Positions 1 through 9,494 of a stretch of 38,525 bases of DNA are shown here, in pieces. How positions within the stretch are numbered: the stretch's first letter is position 1; every line of letters begins with the position of its first letter. The stretch comes from Clostridia bacterium UC5.1-1D2. GTDB taxonomy: Bacteria > Bacillota > Clostridia > Lachnospirales > Lachnospiraceae. The DNA lies in contig BBZN01000041.1 of assembly GCA_001304855.1 (NCBI GenBank), positions 1 through 38,525 of the forward strand. The letters are read 5' to 3'. Under the pieces are notes generated by a model that ran no database searches, was not told where the DNA came from, and saw nothing but the letters and a program-made list of their open reading frames with translations. The translations under genes were made by a program, and so were the position numbers.

Positions 1-672
1 AGCGCTGCTGCGCCTACCGCCGGCGGCACAACCGCTGCCAATATCTGCTGGCGGAACATCCAGTAAAGGAAGGGTACGAGAGGCATGCAGTAAAGCTTGG
101 TTCCCTTCTTCTCCAGCTCCAGTACCTGGGCCTTGATGGACTTTCTTCCGTAGTTCAGGCGGCTCTTTATGGTTCCCTCTGAGCACTCCATCAGAAGGGC
201 GATGTGCTTCACCGTAAGATTCTCCAGATAATACAGCACCACCGCCATTCTCTGCTCCTCAGGCAGGCGGTCTATCATCTCCTGCACCAGCCGCTTTGTC
301 TCTCCGTAATCCACCTGCTTTTCTGGTGAAAAATATCCGCTCTCGTCCTCAAACTCCGGATCGCCGTCCTGCTCCTCACCTTTGACTATCTGCGAAAAAG
401 AGTGGGCTTTTTCTTCTTCAGATAATCCTTGCTTTTATTAATTACGATCGTATCCAGCCATCCCTGGAAATTCTCCGGCTGCTGAAGCATGCAAGATTTG
501 TAAACACCTTCAGATATGCGTCCTGGAGTATATCCTGGGCCTGGTCCGGATCCTTTACCAGCTGCATGGCCAGATAGTACGCCTTCCGGTTGCTCCTCTC
601 ATACAGCATTGTGATAGCCTGCTGATCCCCCTCTCTGGCTTTTATCACCAGATCCTTTATTCCCGCTTCCAT
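1..672 (-). CDS. RNA polymerase ECF-type sigma factor, C-terminus off the left edge, two apparent frameshifts
   Basis: Sigma-70 family transcription initiation factor. The first 60 residues, from the ATG at 672, carry region 2 (pattern KDPDQAQDILQDAYLKVF). After a one-base repair near 490 and another in the A-run at 395-399 the reading continues through a linker to a clear region 4: RLPEEQRMAVVLYY, then a helix-turn-helix with ECSEGTIKSRLNYGRK. A hydrophobic stretch (MPLVPFLYWMF) follows region 4 and the frame stays open to base 1, so the protein has a C-terminal extension with a possible membrane segment, unusual for a minimal ECF factor. No anti-sigma gene is visible. Both breaks look like single-base deletions, so the gene is probably intact in the cell. 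The ribosome binding site lies in the GGAGGAGAG stretch just before the start. Sure of the family, not of its regulon. Confidence 0.8.
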
Positions 673-864
673 CTCATCTCTCCTCCCGCCCCTGCTCCGG
701 TTTCACCGGCAGCAGGAGCTTTTTTAATTTTAAACGTTCCCTTACAGCCGCCATAAAAGCCTTGCATTTTTATTACTTTTACGCCTTTAATTTAAAGACG
801 ATTCAGACAGCCGGTTGGTTTTTAAATTTTTATTAAAATTTTCCGTTTTTTTCTTTTCAAAGAC

Positions 865-893
865 ATTATACTCGCATATTCATACATATTCAA
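865..893 (-). promoter_or_regulatory. Promoter of the sigma factor gene
   Basis: Reading on the minus strand, TTGAAT (893-888), a 17-base spacer and TATAAT (870-865) form a near-consensus housekeeping promoter. It would give a 5' leader of about 185 bases before the start at 672. That leader contains a bulged hairpin at 691-716 (CCTGCT...AGCAGG arms) immediately next to the ribosome binding site. The rest of the 673-1013 gap is AT-rich and shows no gene. Confidence 0.6.
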
Positions 894-1013
894 GATGATT
901 CTCACCGCACAAGCAGCAGCCCATATGCCTCTTTACATGCACATGAGCTGCTGCCCATTTTGGTACTTATACAACAAATATTTTTCTTCTTTTATATGGC
1001 AGACGCCTTCTTG

Positions 1014-1543
1014 CTATCCGAATATTTTTCTGACAGCCGTATCATATACCAGCTTTGTCCGCTCATCGAACAGCACCCACAGTATTTGCTCCAGCTTTCC
1101 GTCATTTTCCTTCAGAAATCTTTCCATAGCGCAGGCGGCCGTCTCAGCGGCAAGGCCCACAGGAAAATGATAGATGCCTGTGGAGACAGAGGGGAATGCA
1201 ATTCTCTTCACCCCGTTTTCCACTGCCAGTTTCAAAGAGCTCGTATAGCAGGAGGCCAAAAGCTCCTCCTCCCTGTGGGCTCCCCCGTTCCATACAGGCC
1301 CCACGGTGTGAATAATATACCTGCAGGGCAGATTGTAGCCTTTGGTGATCTTTGCATCTCCTGTTTTACATCCTCCCAGAAGCCTGCACTCAGCCAGAAG
1401 CTCTTGCCCCGCCGCCCTGTGTATGGCCCCGTCCACACCTCCGCCGCCTAATAATGAAGAGTTGGCGGCATTTACAACGGCATCCATGCATCTACCTTTG
1501 TTATATCGCCCAGCACAGTTTCAACTGCTGTTATATACTTCAT
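1014..1543 (-). CDS. Macrodomain protein, probable O-acetyl-ADP-ribose deacetylase / ADP-ribosylhydrolase
   Basis: A single macrodomain of about 176 residues. The start at 1543 has an AGGAG ribosome binding site and gives [19 protein letters not shown]. One missing base between 1487 and 1488 must be restored to join this to [20 protein letters not shown], the signature of the YmdB/MacroD class. The Asn of NAAN and the Gly-rich loop bind ADP-ribose, and GVDGAIH plus the later [11 protein letters not shown] motif are also typical. Proteins of this family hydrolyse O-acetyl-ADP-ribose or remove ADP-ribose from acidic residues in the cytoplasm. It follows the NUDIX gene by about 147 bases on the same strand, so the two may share a transcript and act on the same nucleotide pool; this is inference. 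Confidence 0.85.
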
Positions 1544-1689
1544 ACTTCCACTCCTTTTCACAGGCATTTTAAGACTTTCTATTATTCTACCATATTCTTT
1601 CCCCAGGCTACAATCAAAATCTGCCTCACTGTCAGGCAGAATATTTCATCCCACTTTGATTTCATCCAGGAAGAAAGGGCTCTTCATCT

Positions 1690-2189
1690 CTAAAACATCC
1701 GCTTCATTCTCAAGGCGAAATCCGGCTTTGTGGCGTATTCCAAATAAGCGGGCCTGCCTTTATATTCTAAAAACGTCTTATAACGCTCCTTATTTGACGG
1801 CGCCTTTATCATGTCCAGGGCTATCTCTTTGGGGAACCAGCCGGATTCTGAATTTTCATCGGAGCCTCTCAGCCGCCCTCCGGTTTTTTACAGATAAAAT
1901 CAAAAATGACTTTTGTTGGGACGGTTTTTACACCGTCATAGCCTGCATATACGGCTGTATTGGAGGAGATGCAGAATACCTCCCCCACTTCAATTTTGAT
2001 GCCCGACTCCTCAAAAACTTCCCGTTTTACTGCCTCAACCAGGTTCTCTCCCACTTCCACCTGACCGCCGGGCAAAACCCATCCGTCGTTGTAAGTATTG
2101 ACTAAGAGTACCTCCTCCTGCTCATTCAGGACAATGCCCGCTGCAGCTACAATGTGAGTGGGTAATATCTTTTCATGTATCTGATTCAT
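1690..2189 (-). CDS. NUDIX hydrolase (frameshifted near 1871)
   Basis: The N-terminal 106 residues contain a perfect Nudix box: a Gly, Glu five residues later, then REVFEESG about seven residues on, preceded by WVLPGGQVEVGE. These bind divalent metal and cleave a nucleoside diphosphate linked to another moiety. The observed frame stops at 1869, but adding one base near 1871 continues the protein for about 60 more residues (DENSESGWFPKEIALD...) to a stop at 1690, giving about 166 residues, the usual length for a stand-alone NUDIX enzyme. GGGAGGAAACTTT precedes the ATG at 2189. The neighbouring macrodomain gene suggests an ADP-ribose-like substrate, but substrate cannot be read from the sequence. 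Confidence 0.85.
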
Positions 2190-2213
2190 AAAGTTTCCTC
2201 CCTGATAGTAAAA

Positions 2214-2372
2214 TGGACGCTGGGAATCTCTTTGTGCCTGATTTTGCGGGATGTTTTTTGTCAGCTGTGCACAAATTTATGAGGCCTACGCGGCGCATAC
2301 GTTGATTGAATTTGTGTGCGGCCGGCGGAAAATCAGCCCAAAGGCAGGTGCAGGAGAGATTCCCGGTGTACA
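2214..2372. repeat. Dispersed hairpin repeat, long copy (159 bp)
   Basis: The two ends form an imperfect inverted repeat: the left arm begins TGGACGCTGGGAATCTCT and the reverse complement of the right arm begins TGTACACCGGGAATCTCT. The arms run about 60 bases and meet at a centre flanked by CAAATT and AATTTG. A shorter copy of the same sequence lies at 14894-15001. It sits directly upstream of the NUDIX gene and would lie in its 5' leader. It encodes no transposase and resembles a MITE or REP-like element. A short open frame through it is not a gene. Confidence 0.8.
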
Positions 2373-2624
2373 TTAAATTGATAATTCTATTATAATCCAT
2401 AGCCCGGTTCTTTCTTTATTCTGTTTTCAACCGGACATTGTTCAAAAAGCCGGTGGGAGGGGTATAAACATGTCCCCATGTATTCATAATTTGTTCATAC
2501 TACATTCAAAAACCTTTTACACAATCAACATTATTTCTTCATGATTGCCCGATATACTTTAATCATAGATAGTTGCTAATGGCTATCAACCAAAATTGCT
2601 TACAAGATTTTTTTCATAATACTC

Positions 2625-2648
2625 GAGCTGATAAGAAATTATCAGCTC
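2625..2648. other. Perfect 10-bp hairpin with GAAA loop
   Basis: GAGCTGATAA (2625-2634), loop GAAA, then the exact complement TTATCAGCTC (2639-2648). The plus strand has the stable GNRA-type loop. A pyrimidine-rich tract follows, but not a clean U-run. It lies in the 2373-2751 gap between the repeat element and the end of the sensor kinase gene, in AT-rich DNA with no gene. Role unknown. Confidence 0.45.
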
Positions 2649-2678
2649 TCCTCCCTTTTAATAATACTTTTTTCGGAA

Positions 2679-2728
2679 AAGGAGCTGCGGCGCCGTTGAT
2701 TTGAAAATCATTGGCCCGGCAGTTCCTT
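2679..2728 (-). terminator. Probable terminator of the hybrid sensor kinase gene
   Basis: Imperfect 16-base stem (AAGGAGCTGCGGCGCC at 2679-2694 against GGCCCGGCAGTTCCTT at 2713-2728), followed on the minus strand by a short T-run (TTTTCC). It lies 24 bases after the stop of the kinase gene. Confidence 0.5.
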
Positions 2729-2751
2729 TTGCTTTGTCCATGTTGCTGCTT

Positions 2752-5589
2752 TTAAGGCTGTTCAGCCTGTACATTTGAAGCCGAAATAAATTTGCACAGC
2801 ATTGCGCGCAGAATCTCCATATCAACCGGTTTGGCCACATGGCCATTCATACCGGCTTCCATGGCAGCCTTGACATCCTCGTCAAAGGCATTGGCGGTCA
2901 TGGCAATAATGGGAATCCGGCCCGCATCCGGCCTGTCCAACGCGCGAATGGCCCGTGTAGTCTCATATCCATTCATCTCCGGCATCTGAATGTCCATCAA
3001 AATCCCATCATAAGTCCCCTGAGGCGCAGTGCAAAATTCCTCCAGGGCCTGGAGGCCATCTGCCTTCACCACGGCCCGGGCTCCAAGCATCTGCAGAAAT
3101 TCACTGATAATCTCTGCATTGATAGCATTGTCCTCGGCTACCAGGAACCTGCAGCCGCTGAAGGATTGCCCCTCAGGTGTGGGAGACATATTTTCTTCGT
3201 CTGCGCCCTCAGGCCGGCAGCTTTGTCCGCAGCAATCCCGCATTCTAATTCCACCTGAAATACGGAGCCCTTTCCCACCTGGCTCTGTACAAAAATTCTG
3301 CCTCCCATCAGATCCACCAATCCCTTGACAATACTCAGTCCAAGCCCGGTTCCCTCTATCTGCCACAGGGCATCGCTGCGGACAAAGGGTTCAAACAAAT
3401 GTGTTAGGGCTTCCTCTGGTATTCCAATCCCGGTATCGCTGACAGTAAAGCGGTAACCTGCCTTCTGCTTATCCCCTTCCACTGAAAACTCCTCTATTTT
3501 AAACAGTATCACTCCTCCCTTCGGAGTAAATTTTACCGCATTACCCAAAATATTTATGAGTATCTGGCTGATGCGCAGTGTGTCCCCATAAATGTAGGGG
3601 TGTCGGAACTCATCCATCTGTATGTGAAAGCTGAGGCCTGCAGCTCTGGCCTGGGAGGACATGATCGAGGCAGCCTGATCCACCAGTTCCGCAACAGAGA
3701 ACGGCACACAGTTTAGTGTGACCTTTGCCCGCTCGATTTTACTCATATCCAGAATATCGTTGATCAGGCTCAGCAGATGTCGTGAGGATGCGGATATCTT
3801 CTGAAGGCAGTCGCTCACCCGGCCGGTATCGTCTATATTAGCATTTGCCAGAGTTGTCATGCCCATGATAGCATTCATGGCGTGCGGATATCGTGTGACA
3901 TGCGGGACAGAAGTCTGTTTTTGCCGCATTAGCCTGTTCTGCGGCGCTGAGAGCCGCTTCAAGGGCCTCCTTTTGCTGCTGTTCCTGAATGAGCACATCC
4001 GTCATATCCGCCTGGGTCATACAGACACGTCCCATTTCTTCGCTGATATAAAGAAGCTGGAATTTCTTGACCCTCGGCCCCCGGTCATCCATAAATTCTA
4101 CCAAAAAGGTATAGGAATACTGCTTTGAGAGCCGTTCCTTTATGTATTCAAGCTGCAGCTTCTCCAAAAATTCTCTTTTGGCTTTTTCACCAATGCAATT
4201 TTGGGACGCCCGGTAAATCTGCTCCTCAAAGGCTCCCTCACAGGGCACTGTAGGTTTCCAGTTGTCCGCATGGCCTACCAGACGATATTGCCCGTTTACA
4301 AGGTCGATCTCCACTATGATGTCGTAATCTAATTTTGTTATTTTTTCCAGGAGCTGTTCCTGAAGCTTTTGTTCCGTTATATCCAGGGTATAGAAAAATG
4401 CTATGAGGTCTCCATTATCCGGGTTGATATAAAATCTGAAACTGGTATTGCTCCAGAACACGCCGCAGTCCCTGCGCCTGCGCAGAAACTCAAAGTGATA
4501 GTCGATTCTTCCGTCAGCAAACTCCTCCAAAACGCTGGTCCGCTCCAGAGATTCCAGGATTCTCCTGCCATCAGCAGGGTTTACAGCCGCAGCCGCCAGG
4601 TTTTCGATGGTATTCTCGTAAGTATCGCCTACCTGGACAATGGCCACATTGGGAGCAGAGTAGTATCCTTCCACACAATTTTGGGTCACATTGATCCGTC
4701 CCTGGATACTCCCCTCAAAGGAGGCGGCCTGAGTGAAATAGATAAGCTCTTTTTCGTAGAGATCCCTGCTCCGCTCCTGAACCCTCCTGTTCTCCGTGAT
4801 ATCGATGCATACTGAAGCAACTGCCCTTTTGCCGTTCTCAGCTACAGTCTCCCGCCCCAAATCATGAACCCATATGTATGTTCCATCCCGTTTTTTCATC
4901 CGGTATTCCACCACATATTCTCCCTTTGCAGCAAGCTGGCGGCTTACCTCAAGGGCCACCATATCCCTGTCGTCGGGATGTATGCCCTGTGAAAGCATGC
5001 CGTTGATCTCTTCAACAAAGTCCTCCTCCTTCTCATATCCCAGGTACTGGAGCATGCGGTTGTTTATAAAATAAAAGGGAAAACCCTCCTCTATGTATCC
5101 GCCCTTCATCCCGCCCGACAGGGAATCGTTCAGCAGCTCCTGACGCTGGCGCGCAATGTTTTCCATCACCAGCGCCCTGGGATAGTGCTCCCCGCCCCGC
5201 TGGCTGGCGCCTGGTTCAGCAAAATAGAGACTGCGTATTTTCCACCTGCACTCCCTCAGTACCATTGTAAAAATCCCCCTCAGCCGCCAGGTATACACCG
5301 TATTTTTGAGTGTTATCTCTACTGCCAGATTCCTGGTATTCTCTGCAATTTCCTGTTCATGAACGAAAAAAAGGGCTGCAGTGAAAGGCTCCGGAATTTC
5401 CTCCACATCCTGAGTCAAATATTTTTCCATCTCCCTCGATCCATAGGCCCTCTCGTTCTCACCGGTTCCCACAAAATGTGCGTCCTCCGTCAGAAATTCA
5501 TGGGCGGCTTTTGCATTCCTCTGTTCAAACCAGGCCTGGCAAAATGCCTGGAGCGTACCCCGGGCTGTGTTTTGATCTTCCATATACAC
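2752..5589 (-). CDS. Soluble hybrid sensor histidine kinase: SnoaL-like, three PAS, HisKA, HATPase, REC (three frameshifts)
   Basis: About 946 residues after repair of three single-base deletions (near 3912, 3878/3879 and 3205-3212). Order: a SnoaL/NTF2-like domain (about 8-125); a PAS domain (about 145-275, with HPDDRDM and IDITENR); a second PAS-like region ending in LDITEQK; a third PAS-like region (about 405-545). Then come the dimerisation helix with the phosphate-accepting His in MSHDIRTPMNAIMG, and an ATPase domain with N box (ILINILGNAVKFTP), G1 (DTGIGIPEEAL), F box and G2 (GTGLGLSIVKG). The receiver has acidic VAEDN, phospho-Asp in MDIQMPEMNG, and Lys in AKPVD. No transmembrane helix is visible, so it probably senses a cytoplasmic signal. 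No HPt domain or partner regulator is adjacent, so phosphate must pass elsewhere or act through the receiver. Confidence 0.88.
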
Positions 5590-5740
5590 CGTCCTTTCTA
5601 TATTAGATATGCCCCTGATCCGGGCTGTATAATAATTGATTCCATCCCCCTTTGAGTTCCGCGTCAGTGCCTGCAGTTCCGCCCGGGATTCTGTTTACAT
5701 TAACTCCACTCTGTTCACGTATGCACGAACAATTATTCTT

Positions 5741-5769
5741 ATTATAACATCATAGTATGAGATACACAA
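5741..5769 (-). promoter_or_regulatory. Promoter of the hybrid sensor kinase gene
   Basis: Minus strand: TTGTGT (5769-5764), 17-base spacer, perfect TATAAT (5746-5741), about 150 bases before the kinase start at 5589. A degenerate inverted pair of GTTC half sites (5713-5730) lies just downstream and could be an operator; this is weak. Confidence 0.5.
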
Positions 5770-5779
5770 TCCTTTGAGC

Positions 5780-7151
5780 TCATCTGGAAAGATACCGCTC
5801 CGGGAGAGTCACCTCCTTTGAGAGAAAGAGAAGGGCGGTAAGATTTGGAAAAGCCATAAGGCCGTTCCATATATCCGACAACATCCATACCATATCCAGC
5901 CTTGCTTCGCTGCCCAGGAACACAGCGCCCAGAAACAGGATCGGATAAACCCGGGACGCAAAAAAACGCCGGCCGCCTGCCCCAGGCCGATTCCTTCTAT
6001 TAAATATGAGGCGGCCTGCCTGCCCAGATAAAACCATGCCATAATAGTGGCAAAGGCAAAGACTACCATAGAACCGCTGACCAAATATTCCCCTGCAATT
6101 CCCAGCCTGCCGCCAAAGCACCAGGAAGCTAGGGCGGCGCCCCGGTAAGGTACGGCTTCAGGGGCAGAGCCAGTCATACACAGAATCACCAGGGCTGTGA
6201 GGGTACACAGAACCACCGTGTCAAAAACACCTCGAACATAGCCCACATTCCCTGTTCATGGGGCGTAGTGTTTTCCGCAGGCCCGTGGAGGACTGCCAAA
6301 GTTCCAAGTCCGGCCTCGTTTGAAAAAACGCCTCTGGAAATACCGTAGCGTATGCTTCTGCTGATTACATAACCTGCAGCCCCGCCTGCTGCCGCCTCCG
6401 GACGAAAAGCGGACTGAAACATTGCGGCAAAAACGCCGGGCACTGCTTCAATGCAGGAGATTACCACTGTCAGCGAAAAAATAATATAGATGCCTGAAGC
6501 CGCAGGCACCAGCCGTTCCGCCACATTACCAATGCGGCGGATACCGCCGCAGATGACCAGCATAAGCAGCGCTGTAAAAACTACTCCCCCTGAGAGGGAA
6601 GGAATATGCCAGGTGTACTCCATTGTGCTGACGGCCGAGTTGGCCTGCACCATACTGCCCATTCCCATGGAACACATAAGGCAGAGAAAGCTGTACAAAA
6701 TCCCCATTCCCTTAAGTCCCAGCCCCCGCTCCATGTAGATAAAGGGGCCGCAGATATAACGGCCCTCCTTGTCCTTATACCGATAGCGTATACCCAGCAT
6801 GGTTTCCGCATATGCTGTTATCATGCCGATAAGGGCGGAAACCCACATCCAGAATAAGGCTCCCGGCCCCCCGGCTGTAAGGGCCGTGGCAACTCCGGCA
6901 ATATTACCGGTGCCAACCGTTGCTGCCAGAGCTGTGCACACAGACTGAAACTGGCTGATGCCCTTTCCTCCCTCTCCTTTTTTGGAAGCTTCCCCGGACA
7001 GAATCCGGCCCGCCGTATGGCGCCACCAGAAAGGGAAGCCTTTTATCTGGAAAAACCTGCATTTTATAGTAAAAAACATTCCCACTCCCAGGAAAACGAC
7101 CAGGGTCCAGGGCCCCCAGACCATGCGGTGAATCTGCTCCAGTATTTTCAT
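5780..7151 (-). CDS. AGCS-family sodium:amino acid symporter (two frameshifts)
   Basis: Polytopic membrane transporter of the alanine/glycine:cation symporter family, which imports small neutral amino acids with Na+. The family signature is clear in VGTGNIAGVATALTAGGPGA, followed by FWMWVSALIGM. Other family-like segments include FSNEAGLGT and EQGMWAMFEVF. Two homopolymer deletions break it: one in the A-run 6223-6227 (expected FEVFFDTVVLCTLTALV) and one in the A-run 5960-5966 (expected GVFFASRVYPILFLGA). Repaired, it is about 457 residues, normal for the family. I prefer the ATG at 7151, which has an AGAGG ribosome binding site, over a GTG at 7172 that lacks one. The gene is divergent from the phospholipase-like gene across a 170-base AT-rich gap. 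Exact substrate is not readable. Confidence 0.87.
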
Positions 7152-7325
7152 ATTTTGAGTAACCTCTGCCACAGTATTTATCTTATTAACTGTCTTATTC
7201 CCAACATGGCTGCTCTATGACAATTTACATATTTTTCTTTTGTTTCCACCTCGCATTTATCCTGGGTTTATGTTAAAATATATTATAGCTTCTTAACAAC
7301 ACAAAAAAAGAAAAGAGGTATGCCG

Positions 7326-8308
7326 ATGCCAGGTTTTACAACCCACTACATTCTAGGCATGAAAGCATACAATGATATGCCACAGAATAATCTGAAGTTT
7401 ATCATTGCCAAATACCGGTGGCTTTATCAGCTGGGGCTTCAGGGGCCGGATATGTTCTTTTACAACCTGCCTATCCTCCGTCACCGGGACCACCGCAATG
7501 TAGGTTCCTATATGCACGAGCACCACGTAAACGACTTCTTTCGCTGCTGTTTCATGCAGCTTGCCAGGATAGACTCCAGGCAGCAGAGAGAGGAGGGACT
7601 TGCTATATGTGCGGTTTTTTGTGCCATTATGTAGGTGACTCTATCTGTCACCCCTATGTGTATGGCCGTATAGAATACGATGTCCAGAATCCGGGCTCCT
7701 ATTATCACGGACTCCACGCGAAGCTGGAAAATGATATCGATGCGCTGCTCCTGAAGAAATACAAAAAGAAAAAGCCCTCCCAGTTTAACCAGGCGGCCAC
7801 TATCTGTCTCAACGGTATGGAGACGCAGTTCATATCCCAGTTTCTGTCCGCCTGCATCAACGAGGCGTTCTATCCCTTGAGCTACAAAAACCGGTATCAG
7901 GTGACTGCGCCCATGATTCACCGCTCCATCCTGGCCATGCGCTTCGGATGCCGCACCCTCTCGGATCCAAACAGCCGCAAAAAGGACAGAATCGAGTTTT
8001 TTGAATCCTTATTTTTCAAGAACCCTGTGGCTTCCAGCAAGCTGGTGACGGATATTGTGGAAAATCCTGCCTGGAGTTTAAATCTTCATCACGAAACCTG
8101 GTGTAATCCCTGGAACAAAAACATTGCATCCAAGGCCTCCTTTCCGGACCTCTTCCGCCAGTGCCTTGGAAAGTTAAGCACCGTTTACTATATGATTAAC
8201 TCCATGCTGGAATCGGGACAGCCCTTAAGAGTGTCGGCCCTGGAGCTTTTGCTTTCGGAGCTTGGGAACTATTCCTACCACAGCGGCCTTCCCTGTAAAG
8301 ACATGTGA
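7326..8308 (+). CDS. Zinc-dependent phospholipase C-like protein (one frameshift near 7603)
   Basis: About 328 residues of the zinc-dependent phospholipase C fold, Pfam Zinc_dep_PLPC type. Candidate metal ligands are the early TTHYILG His, GLQGPDMFFYN Asp, MHEHHVNDF His, and the FLCHYVGDSICHPYV group. One base is missing near 7603; restoring it joins REEGLA to YMCGFLCHYVGD. There is no signal peptide, unlike secreted clostridial alpha-toxins, so this is a cytoplasmic paralogue of unknown substrate, not evidence for a toxin. ATG at 7326 is chosen because the GAGG at 7315-7318 is too close to the ATG at 7320 and well spaced for 7326. It stands alone and shares a bidirectional terminator with the next gene. 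Confidence 0.82.
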
Positions 8309-8367
8309 ACATAAAAGAACAGCGGATTAACTGATACCGTCAGTCAAACCCGCTGTTCTTTTATGTT
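8308..8367. terminator. Bidirectional terminator between convergent genes
   Basis: A perfect 18-base inverted repeat (8308-8325 against 8350-8367) with A-rich left and T-rich right arms separated by 24 bases. It begins at the stop of the phospholipase-like gene and ends 12 bases before the stop of the opposite gene, so it serves both strands. Confidence 0.85.
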
Positions 8368-8379
8368 CCTATAGGATTT

Positions 8380-9480
8380 TTATTCAATTACCTGATCTCC
8401 GTCTTTGATGCAGAAGTTGGTCTTGACTCCCAGGCGCACCATCCAGTTCTTGGTCTGCTGGGTAAGCCAGGGGCCGCTTTCCGCTCCATTTCCGTTATCA
8501 TTATCCCAAAGCCACTGAGGTGTGGGCCACAGGGCCACCTTTGGCTTGAGAGCCTTGTAAACCTCATAATCCACGCCGTTCTGTCCGTGGTGTGACAGCT
8601 GCACGATATCGCATTTTAATGCGGACAGATCGTGTTCCGCCATCAACTGCTCGCCCCCCGCCTTTGCCAAATCCCCTAAAAATACAGTATTGGTTCCGTT
8701 GAGGGAAACCATATAGGTAGCGCTGCTGTTGTTCACGAAATCGCTGTTGCACTGGTAGGCCTGATTCAAAACCTGGATCTTGGCGGGCCCGGCGTTTATC
8801 ACCTGTCCGGACACAATGTCTCCGTGGAGTTTCTCAGGGGGAAGGAGCGCCAGAGCGCCCTTCAGATAGCCCAGCATGTTGGCTACATCCTGATCCTTCT
8901 CGGCATACCAGCTGTCCGGCGCAAAGGAGTAGTACACTCCGTCTATGGTTATCTCCTGGCTGTGCTTGTACAGAATATCCGCCAAAGCCCCCACATGGTC
9001 GGAATCGGGGTGGGTTAAAAGCCAGGCCTGGACGTGTCCGCCCTTCTGTTTAATCTGCTCCAGCAGATAATCGGCGCTGGTAGTCCAGCCTCCGTCTACT
9101 ACGATCAGCCCGCCCTCTCCTGTCTCGATAATAACAGACAGCTGCTGAGCGCTGGTAGCGTGGTTAGCCAGCATTGTCAGCCGTCCGGCTCCGAACATGG
9201 AACCGGAATCCGTAACAGGCGTAGAGACAGCTCCAAAGGCTGCAATCTCAGCCTTCGCCTGTACTACAGGAATCCCGGCAGTAGAGCCTGCAGCTTCCTG
9301 GCCGCTCTGGGACTCCTCTTTGATGATAATTCTGTCAGGAGAGGACAGGGTCTGTCCCTGGGCTGCAAAGGGCCGGGAATCGGTCATTGCAAAGCTCTCC
9401 GGCACTCCCCCTGTTGTCATAAGTGTCATCGCTGTCAGAAGCCCTGCTGCAGCTCGTTTCCAGTATCTGTCAATTCTCAT
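8380..9480 (-). CDS. Secreted metallo-beta-lactamase-fold hydrolase, ComEC/Rec2-like domain
   Basis: 366 residues, intact. An N-terminal Sec signal (RKRAA-type charged start, hydrophobic LLTAMTLMTTGGV, cleavage probably after ESFA) is followed by a low-complexity stretch and then the hydrolase from about residue 100. Metal ligands are visible: THPDSDHVGAL (HxDxDH), the Asp in FLGDLAKAG and the His pair in QLSHHGQNG. This matches the stand-alone hydrolase domain related to the nuclease part of ComEC, without the ComEC membrane channel. Such secreted proteins are poorly characterised; phosphodiester or nucleic-acid hydrolysis is plausible. It starts 15 bases after the lipoprotein gene with an AAGGAG site, so the two form an operon. 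Confidence 0.8.
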   Translation of the reverse strand: MRIDRYWKRAAAGLLTAMTLMTTGGVPESFAMTDSRPFAAQGQTLSSPDRIIIKEESQSGQEAAGSTAGIPVVQAKAEIAAFGAVSTPVTDSGSMFGAGRLTMLANHATSAQQLSVIIETGEGGLIVVDGGWTTSADYLLEQIKQKGGHVQAWLLTHPDSDHVGALADILYKHSQEITIDGVYYSFAPDSWYAEKDQDVANMLGYLKGALALLPPEKLHGDIVSGQVINAGPAKIQVLNQAYQCNSDFVNNSSATYMVSLNGTNTVFLGDLAKAGGEQLMAEHDLSALKCDIVQLSHHGQNGVDYEVYKALKPKVALWPTPQWLWDNDNGNGAESGPWLTQQTKNWMVRLGVKTNFCIKDGDQVIE

Positions 9481-9494
9481 TCCCCATATTCTCC

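Noticed and set aside
2173..2400. Short open frame upstream of the NUDIX gene
   Set aside because: It is the translation of the hairpin repeat; the same peptide fragments appear in the frame across the 14.9-kb copy.
7326..8308. Alpha-toxin-like secreted phospholipase C
   Set aside because: There is no signal peptide and no C-terminal membrane-binding domain; only the zinc-site fold is shared.
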